A stretch of 64,000 bases of DNA from Paenibacillus wynnii (GTDB taxonomy: Bacteria; Bacillota; Bacilli; Paenibacillales; Paenibacillaceae). The first letter of the stretch is position 1, and each line of letters opens with the position of its first letter. The translations under genes and the position numbers were made by a program. Shown piece after piece: positions 58,974 through 64,000 of the stretch. The DNA is taken from positions 90,498 to 154,497 of the forward strand of contig NZ_JAUSTK010000011.1 of NCBI RefSeq assembly GCF_030812855.1. Reading direction: 5' to 3'. The notes beneath the pieces were generated by a model. The model was given only the letters and a program-made list of their open reading frames with translations. It searched no databases and was not told where the DNA came from.

Positions 58974-59864
58974 ATGGGAAAGAAATATTGTTTGTTCTGT
59001 GATGAATTGGTCTCCGTAGAAGCACAAGGCGACTATGATCGGTATGTAAACTGTCATTGTTCGCCCGATGGGTCTTATAATCTGCTGAGGGACAGCTATG
59101 AACCTATCAATGCTTTTTCGCATGGGAAGAAACATCAGATGTTTCCAATAATATCAGCGTATATACGGGAGCAAACGGATTGCGATGAAAGGGTAGCCCT
59201 ATCGATTGAGGATGTAGAGAGTCTCATGAATTCTCCTAAAATACCTGTTACTTTAGAGGAAAAAGGAAATCGGTTCCTGCAATACTTATACAGACACGCC
59301 CAAGGGCCGGACGATCCGGTTGTGATCCCTTTAACCCACAGCTATAACTTGACGTATTCTCCTAATATACAAGAGCTGGTGTTTATCATTGATAGGCTGA
59401 TAAGCGAGCAATCCATTCTTAGGGAAGGGATGAACTTTAGGCTCACCGAAAACGGCTGGAGAGAAGCTGCTACTAGGGCCGGGGGAAGAAAGCTGAAATC
59501 CTGCGTCCTTCTGATCGCGGAGGAACAAGGGAGTTCCGTCCAATGGTTAGAAAAAGTTCTCCCGAAAATTGAACAGTGCGGGTACATGCCGCGAATTTTA
59601 AATTCATCCGATACTGTGAATTCTGAGCCCTTTTCTATGGAACTGATCGCAGAAAGCAAGCTCCTTATAGCGGATATAAGCGGGCAAGCACCTGAGGTGT
59701 ATTTTGCAGCTGGTTATGCTCTCGGGTTAAATATTCCTGTGTTGTGGACCGTGAGAAGCACCGCTGTTGATCAGTTGTTTATCCCTTCAAATGATATTCG
59801 TCCTATGGTTTGGGAGCAACATGAGGAGCTGGCTGCCTTATTGCTGCAGAAGTTAATTCAATAA
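58974..59864 (+). CDS. zinc-ribbon protein with nucleoside 2-deoxyribosyltransferase-like domain
   Basis: The 296-residue soluble protein begins with a zinc-ribbon-like cluster (Cys6-x2-Cys9 in KKYCLFCDE, and Cys27-x-Cys29 in YVNCHCSPDG). The middle 120 residues are unfamiliar. From about residue 172 comes a Rossmann-like domain: SCVLLIAEEQG, LLIADISGQAPEVYFAAGYA, LGLNIPVLWTV. This is the pattern of nucleoside 2-deoxyribosyltransferase/TIR-like sensor domains (xxADISG..P.VYyExGyA). The usual catalytic Glu in the YxxExGxA turn is Ala here, so it may bind a nucleotide rather than cleave it. ATG 58974 follows GAGGTGG. It stands alone; the function is unknown. Confidence 0.7.
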   Translation: MGKKYCLFCDELVSVEAQGDYDRYVNCHCSPDGSYNLLRDSYEPINAFSHGKKHQMFPIISAYIREQTDCDERVALSIEDVESLMNSPKIPVTLEEKGNRFLQYLYRHAQGPDDPVVIPLTHSYNLTYSPNIQELVFIIDRLISEQSILREGMNFRLTENGWREAATRAGGRKLKSCVLLIAEEQGSSVQWLEKVLPKIEQCGYMPRILNSSDTVNSEPFSMELIAESKLLIADISGQAPEVYFAAGYALGLNIPVLWTVRSTAVDQLFIPSNDIRPMVWEQHEELAALLLQKLIQ

Positions 59865-59923
59865 GTGGACATTTATTCTTGGCTGGGCTACAGTTGTTCT
59901 AAGTAACAATAAGGGGAAAAGCC

Positions 59924-60868
59924 ATGAATAAAACAGATCGGCTGCTGGCGATTATCCTTGAACTACAGCGCAAGGGAATGCAGCGAGCAGAGGATTTAGC
60001 GGGTACTTTCGAGACAAGCGTTCGAACCATTTACCGGGATGTACAAGCACTAAGTGAAGCGGGAGTGCCCGTCATAGGCGCACCGGGGATGGGTTACTCT
60101 TTGATGGAGGGTTATTTTCTGCCCCCTGTGAGCTTCACGGCGGATGAAGCCGTCACACTGTTGATCGGAATTGATTTTGTTGAGCAGCAGTTTGATGCGG
60201 ACTATAGGGCTAAGGCAATGGCAGGACGCAGTAAGATTGAGGCGGTTTTACCTGAAAGTGTACGCCTGGAATCCTTGCGGATTCGTGAGGGAATGAAGAT
60301 TATAAGCAAGTCCAGAAGAATCAACAAGACGAATACGGAGCTGCTCGGAAGCTTGCGTGAGGCGATACAGGGGAAACGTAAAGTACGGATGATCTATGCA
60401 AAAGTTAAAGCGGATGCCTTCGAGGATCCTCGCATGGCTCGCGAAATTGATCCATATGGTCTTGTGTTCATCAATGGAGGATGGATTCTGGTTGCCTTTT
60501 GTCATGTCCGGCAAGGGCTTCGACATTTTCGTGTAAGCAGAATACAAAGTCTCGAGCTACTGAAGGAATCGTTTGTCATAGCAGACGACTTCCAGTTACA
60601 TGCGTATAAACCTGCTGATGATAGAAATCTACTTGTCCGGTTATTGATTCGCCCCGAGCTGGCATCCAAGGTAAAGGACAAACCGTACTATTACATGGAG
60701 CATATGGAAGATCAAGAAGACGGACTGCTTGTAACGCTAAGAGTACGTGAACCTGAAGAGGTGCTGGATTGGGTATTGGGCTGGGGTGGAGGTGCCGTCG
60801 TGCTGGAGCCAGAGATTCTCAGGCAAAGAGTACGGATGGAAGCCGAAAATATGTTAAAACGCTACTGA
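59924..60868 (+). CDS. YafY-type regulator (HTH_11 + WYL domain)
   Basis: The 314-residue protein has an N-terminal winged helix (RLLAIILELQRKGMQRAEDL, AGTFETSVRTIYRDVQALSE, residues 5-55) and a WYL domain (residues 140-220: REAIQGKRKVRMIYAKVKAD, EIDPYGLVFINGGWILVAFC, HVRQGLRHFRVSRI). The WCX C-terminal domain follows. WYL regulators bind nucleotides or nucleic acids and often control nearby stress or defence genes. A DinB-family gene follows in the same direction but beyond a terminator. AGGGGAAA precedes the ATG. Confidence 0.9.
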   Translation: MNKTDRLLAIILELQRKGMQRAEDLAGTFETSVRTIYRDVQALSEAGVPVIGAPGMGYSLMEGYFLPPVSFTADEAVTLLIGIDFVEQQFDADYRAKAMAGRSKIEAVLPESVRLESLRIREGMKIISKSRRINKTNTELLGSLREAIQGKRKVRMIYAKVKADAFEDPRMAREIDPYGLVFINGGWILVAFCHVRQGLRHFRVSRIQSLELLKESFVIADDFQLHAYKPADDRNLLVRLLIRPELASKVKDKPYYYMEHMEDQEDGLLVTLRVREPEEVLDWVLGWGGGAVVLEPEILRQRVRMEAENMLKRY

Positions 60869-60895
60869 CATAATGCTGTCAGTAGCGTTTTTATA
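60856..60895 (+). terminator. intrinsic terminator overlapping the yafY-type stop codon
   Basis: AAAACGCTACTGAC pairs perfectly with GTCAGTAGCGTTTT around eight bases and ends in TTTTT. The left arm includes the last codons of the regulator gene. Confidence 0.88.
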
Positions 60896-60933
60896 TACTG
60901 AAACCAAACCAATCACAAAGGAGAAATGATTTA

Positions 60934-61473
60934 ATGAATAATACGAAAGAATATCTGCAGCGATTCGAGGATACAGTAAACATCTACCTTCAGGATCTGG
61001 AAGCTTATAACATGGAGCAGCTTCTTCTTAAACCGCAAGAGGACAAGTGGTCACTGGGGCAAATGTATTTGCATCTAATACAATCTGCACAGTATATGAC
61101 GTTTCGGAATATAGAGGCTTGCCGGGTAATGGATGCTACACCAGAAATAGCTGAAGTTAAAAGTGATGCAGGAGCAGCAGTTTTTGAAAAGGGAGGTTTC
61201 CCCCCCATCTCCATTCAGGTTCCAGCTTCCAAAGAATATACCCCGTTGCAGCCTGAGAGCAAAGAGCAGTTAATCGAAGGTTTGAATGAGGTCATTCAAA
61301 CCATGCGGGAAATTGAACCCTTGCTCGATAGCATACCTACAAATCGCACACGCCCACATCCCAGATTTGGTGCATTGAATGCCAAAGAGTGGTTCTGCAT
61401 GATTGAAATGCATTATCGCCATCACTTTTTGCAAAAGAAACGTTTGGAGGAGTTTTTAGAGATTAAGATCTGA
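60934..61473 (+). CDS. DinB superfamily protein
   Basis: The 179-residue protein is a four-helix DinB/YfiT-type protein. LLLKPQEDKWSLGQMYLHLI carries the first metal-binding His (HLIQSAQYM), and FGALNAKEWFCMIEMHYRHH carries the others (H-x3-H region). The KWS...HL and H.xxH pattern is typical. Family members bind a divalent metal and act in thiol-dependent transfer or stress reactions, and most are uncharacterised. AAAGGAGAAA precedes the ATG. The transcript can end in the terminator-like 113-bp repeat that begins seven bases after the stop. Confidence 0.85.
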   Translation: MNNTKEYLQRFEDTVNIYLQDLEAYNMEQLLLKPQEDKWSLGQMYLHLIQSAQYMTFRNIEACRVMDATPEIAEVKSDAGAAVFEKGGFPPISIQVPASKEYTPLQPESKEQLIEGLNEVIQTMREIEPLLDSIPTNRTRPHPRFGALNAKEWFCMIEMHYRHHFLQKKRLEEFLEIKI

Positions 61474-61479
61474 TGAACA

Positions 61480-61592
61480 GGGGTGTCCCATAAGCCATGA
61501 AATGGCTGCTTGGGACACCCCTTGTTTTTGGAGTTGGATAGACGGTTGTGCTTGTGAGGACGCTCCGCGAACGGACCGTTACTACAATCGCT
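61480..61592 (+). repeat. 113-bp dispersed repeat with terminator-like head, copy 2
   Basis: GGGGTGTCCCA and TGGGACACCCC form a perfect stem (better than copy 1), with inner AGCCAT/ATGGCT, followed by TTGTTTTT and the conserved tail through CAATCGCT. It matches 42115-42227 with a handful of substitutions. A decayed SDR gene is cut off exactly where this repeat ends. Confidence 0.85.
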
Positions 61593-61683
61593 GCCCACAG
61601 GGATAAGCGACGGCTTGGCCTCCTGCAGCGGTAAACTGATCTGCCACTTTAGCACCTTTGTCCAAGGTTCGGTTTAAGATGAC
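61588..61683 (-). pseudogene. short-chain dehydrogenase (SDR) fragment
   Basis: On the minus strand the frame reads VILNRTLDKGAKVADQFTAA, then GGQAVAYPCGQRL and a stop. This corresponds to residues ~35-65 of SDR enzymes (NAD-specificity strand, then helix, then GGxAxAxxCD). The beginning is missing and the frame ends where the 113-bp repeat begins. It lies directly after the AraC gene in the same direction, so the AraC regulator once had an SDR (for example a mannonate-type oxidoreductase) as its downstream gene. Confidence 0.6.
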
Positions 61684-61695
61684 AACCCGGATTTC

Positions 61696-62523
61696 CTATT
61701 TGGTACTGTTCCGATAAGCAGAAGGAGAGACACCGCTTAACTTTTTGAAATATTTAGAGAAATGGGCCAGTTCCATGCCTACTTGTTCCGCGATGTCTGA
61801 GATGGTCGAATCTGAATAGGACAGCAGTCTCTTGGCAAATTCCATACGTTTCAGATGTACATAATGCATCGGGGGAACACCCATGAACTTTTTGAAGTAA
61901 GGAATGAAATAATTCGGATGAAGATGGACTAGCTCGGCTAACTCGTCCACCTCCAAAGATTTATTCAGTCGCTCATCAATGTAATTAAGGACATGGGCCA
62001 GCTTGCCTTGATCACGGGTCTGAATAAATTCCTGCATGAAATCCGTGTATCCGCCGGATTCCAGACATAAGGCCATCAGGCTTAGGAGATTGGATTGAAT
62101 CCGCAGCGTGGACAGAACGTCGTTATTTTGCAGCTGGTGGATCAAGTCTGCGAAGATTTCCCGTGCAGCGTCAGGATCGGGAGCGTCACCGATAAACAGC
62201 TTGTTAGCGGAGTGGAACAACGGCCATTCCCCGATACGGGCCTCGAAATGACAATAATAACGTGTATATGGATTCTCCAGGGAGGTCTCAGTCGTTTGGC
62301 TGCTTCCAGCCGGCATAATCATCAGTTGACCTGGTTTGGGAAAATGAGTGATTCCATTGAGGATCACCTTTCCTTCACCTTTATCTATGAAATACAGCCT
62401 ATTAAAGGAAGGGGTCTCGTTCGTGCGGTTCCAACCGGGGTATTTGCTGCTAAGCTGGGCATGTGTTACCGTGACCGTTAGATTTTCAAGTAGACGGCCT
62501 GTAATAGTTGTCGGCTGATTCAC
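61696..62523 (-). CDS. AraC family transcriptional regulator
   Basis: The 275-residue protein has an N-terminal cupin sensor (RLYFIDKGEGKVILNGITHF, PKPGQLMIMPAGSSQ) and two C-terminal AraC helix-turn-helices (EVDELAELVHLHPNYFIPYF and TISDIAEQVGMELAHFSKYF, about residues 185-270). The start is a GTG with AAAGGAG nine bases upstream. It is divergent from a Gfo/Idh/MocA oxidoreductase 165 bp away, its probable target. Downstream is only the SDR remnant. Confidence 0.9.
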   Translation of the reverse strand: MNQPTTITGRLLENLTVTVTHAQLSSKYPGWNRTNETPSFNRLYFIDKGEGKVILNGITHFPKPGQLMIMPAGSSQTTETSLENPYTRYYCHFEARIGEWPLFHSANKLFIGDAPDPDAAREIFADLIHQLQNNDVLSTLRIQSNLLSLMALCLESGGYTDFMQEFIQTRDQGKLAHVLNYIDERLNKSLEVDELAELVHLHPNYFIPYFKKFMGVPPMHYVHLKRMEFAKRLLSYSDSTISDIAEQVGMELAHFSKYFKKLSGVSPSAYRNSTK

Positions 62524-62687
62524 GGTCTCACTCCTTTAGAAAGGTTTGTTATTGATTATACCGGATTTCATTTATCTAATACATCTTATTATTTGACAAA
62601 AGATTCTTAGTTTCAGTCATGTTAACTTTTGGCAATTGGGTATATTCTCTAACCATAAACTTAAAAAGAATAGGGATGTGACCCACG

Positions 62688-63839
62688 TTGGAGCTAGTAC
62701 GCTATGGAATTATTGGAATAGGAAATATGGGCCGAAGCCACGCCTTGAGTCTGCTAAACGATGTTAAAGGCGCAGAGCTTATGGCCGTTTGCGATATTGA
62801 CCCGGAACGACTGAAATGGGCTGAGGAGCATTTACCGGAGAGTGTAGTTTTATTCCAAAATCCTATCGATTTATTTAAATCGAATACAGTTGACGCTGTA
62901 CTGATCTCAACACCCCACTATGATCACCCTACGCTTGCCATAGAAGCATTAAGTTATGGATATCATGTGCTGATCGAGAAACCGGCCGGGGTATATACAA
63001 AGGCTGTCCAAGAAATGAACGATGCTGCCGCTCTATCGGATCGAAAATTCGGGATCATGTATAACCAGCGGACAAACCCCCTCTATCAAAAGCTGAGAGA
63101 GCTCATTCAATCCGGAGAGCTTGGTGAAATCCGCCGCACTAACTGGATTATCACCAATTGGTATCGGTCTCAGAGTTATTATAATTCTGGCGGCTGGCGC
63201 GCCAGTTGGGCCGGTGAAGGCGGCGGCGTGTTATTGAATCAGGATCCGCATCAATTGGACCTGTGGCAGTGGACAACTGGAATGATGCCCAAACGGGTCC
63301 GGGCTTTCTGCCACTTCGGTAAATATCGTGATATAGAGGTGGAAGACGATGTTACCGCTTATGTGGAATATGAGAACGGCGCTACGGGCCTATTTATTAC
63401 TACCACTGGTGAAGCACCGGGAACCAACCGTTTTGAAATTAATGGAGATAACGGAAAAATTGTCGTAGAAGACGGGGCACTGACTTTCTGGCGTCTACGG
63501 ATACCGGAACCCAAGTTCAATGCAGAATTCACAGGCGGCTTCGGTGCCCCGGAATGCTGGAAATGTGAAATACCGGTAGAACAAGGTACAGGCGAACAGC
63601 ATATAGGTATCCTTCGTAATTTTACGAATGCTATTTCCTTTAACGAGCCGCTTCTTGCACCAGGGGAAGAAGGAATTAAGGGTCTTACTCTTTCAAATGC
63701 CATGTATCTATCGGCTTGGACCGACAACTGGGTGGAGTTGCCCATCGATGAAGACTTATTCTTTGAAAAGCTGTCTGAAAAAATTGAAAGCTCTAATTTT
63801 GTAAAAGAAAACGTGCTAAGTAAGCCGCTTGGATGTTAA
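62688..63839 (+). CDS. Gfo/Idh/MocA family oxidoreductase
   Basis: The 383-residue protein begins with a good dinucleotide motif (YGIIGIGNMGRSHALS) and has the family motif VLIEKPAGVYT at about residue 100. WRASWAGEGGGVLLNQDPHQ, followed by LDLWQW, is the active-site helix (here N-Q-D-x2-Q-x-D in place of D-x3-H). Sugar or polyol oxidation with NAD(P) is expected. The start is a TTG after AGGGATGTG; no ATG fits the N-terminus. It is divergent from the AraC regulator. It is the fourth enzyme of this family in the window. Confidence 0.9.
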   Translation: MELVRYGIIGIGNMGRSHALSLLNDVKGAELMAVCDIDPERLKWAEEHLPESVVLFQNPIDLFKSNTVDAVLISTPHYDHPTLAIEALSYGYHVLIEKPAGVYTKAVQEMNDAAALSDRKFGIMYNQRTNPLYQKLRELIQSGELGEIRRTNWIITNWYRSQSYYNSGGWRASWAGEGGGVLLNQDPHQLDLWQWTTGMMPKRVRAFCHFGKYRDIEVEDDVTAYVEYENGATGLFITTTGEAPGTNRFEINGDNGKIVVEDGALTFWRLRIPEPKFNAEFTGGFGAPECWKCEIPVEQGTGEQHIGILRNFTNAISFNEPLLAPGEEGIKGLTLSNAMYLSAWTDNWVELPIDEDLFFEKLSEKIESSNFVKENVLSKPLGC

Positions 63840-63860
63840 GGGAACACACTAAACAATAAA

Positions 63861-63909
63861 TATATAAGCTGAACAAAAGAAAATAACAAAAGCGAAAAGG
63901 AACGAAAGC
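63861..63909 (+). repeat. IS630-end-like dispersed motif at the window edge
   Basis: TATATAAGCTGAACAAAAGA matches the left end of the IS630 element (25617-25636) at 19 of 20 bases. The following ACAAAAGCGAAAAGGAACGA and AAG match the motif at 54330-54360. No transposase is visible before the window ends. It may be one end of a MITE-type derivative. Confidence 0.5.
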
Positions 63910-64000
63910 ATTCCTGTTGGTGTTAAGAAATGACGTTTGCCAAAAGAAAGAGCGCCTCTGTAAGATAGAATCATGTCACGGCCAGTGACTAACAAAATTC

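Overview
The window looks like chromosomal DNA of a Paenibacillus-type spore-forming Firmicute. The evidence is a moderate G+C content, strong AGGAGG-type ribosome binding sites, frequent GTG/TTG starts, a GerA/GerC/GerB germinant receptor operon, a DUF1657/YetF pair of the kind linked to spore genes, many one-component regulators next to sugar oxidoreductases, and dispersed intergenic palindromes. The genus is inference; no rRNA or tRNA gene is present to anchor it.

Layout. 1-2.1 kb: the end of a ROK sugar kinase, a decayed Sfp-type phosphopantetheinyl transferase and two small unknowns. 2.1-12.5 kb: three separate TetR-MFS efflux modules, each with a visible operator-like dyad (the second is LmrA/LmrB-like), interleaved with a DUF4395 membrane protein, a secreted unknown, a VanX-type dipeptidase and a PadR/DUF2812 pair. 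12.5-22.7 kb: an EamA exporter with a divergent LysR, then a carbohydrate-derivative cluster made of LacI, Gfo/Idh/MocA, ThuA, Gfo/Idh/MocA, a lipoprotein, AraC, a TIM-barrel isomerase and another Gfo/Idh/MocA. No transporter is encoded there. 22.8-25.2 kb: DUF1657, YetF and an aldo/keto reductase.

25.6-28.6 kb is a mobile-element island. It holds an IS630-family element whose transposase is split at an A8 run, an array of short hairpins, and an IS256-family element with an 8-bp target duplication. The island ends 70 bp upstream of the ger operon (28.6-32.4 kb). A MoxR-DUF58-DUF4129 operon, AzlCD, a GH42 beta-galactosidase with divergent AraC, NagZ and ferritin follow (32.4-42.1 kb).

42.1-50 kb holds envelope and metal functions: a secreted FMN-binding-type protein, a CDF metal transporter, a membrane metallophosphoesterase, a two-repeat secreted protein behind four 11-bp direct repeats, and a fluoride riboswitch controlling a CLC-F fluoride/proton antiporter. 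48.5-52.4 kb is a heme-stress locus, hssRS-hrtBA, in which hrtA carries a single-base frameshift. 52.4-64 kb contains secreted proteins, a decayed P-loop kinase, an APH-family kinase overlapping RidA, LysR/YeiH, a zinc-ribbon protein with a deoxyribosyltransferase-like domain, a WYL regulator, DinB, a decayed SDR, AraC and a final Gfo/Idh/MocA oxidoreductase.

The most distinctive non-genic content is a set of dispersed repeats: a 113-bp terminator-like repeat (42.1 and 61.5 kb), a diverged ~115-bp repeat (6.8 and 53.9 kb), short TTAGAGG hairpins (26.8 and 54.2 kb), and an IS630-end-like motif (25.6, 28.6 and 63.9 kb). There are at least five decayed genes. I found no CRISPR array, prophage or complete new defence locus. 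The best candidates for undescribed biology are the zinc-ribbon/NDT-like protein at 58974, the 11-bp repeat regulon site at 46036 and the dispersed repeats.
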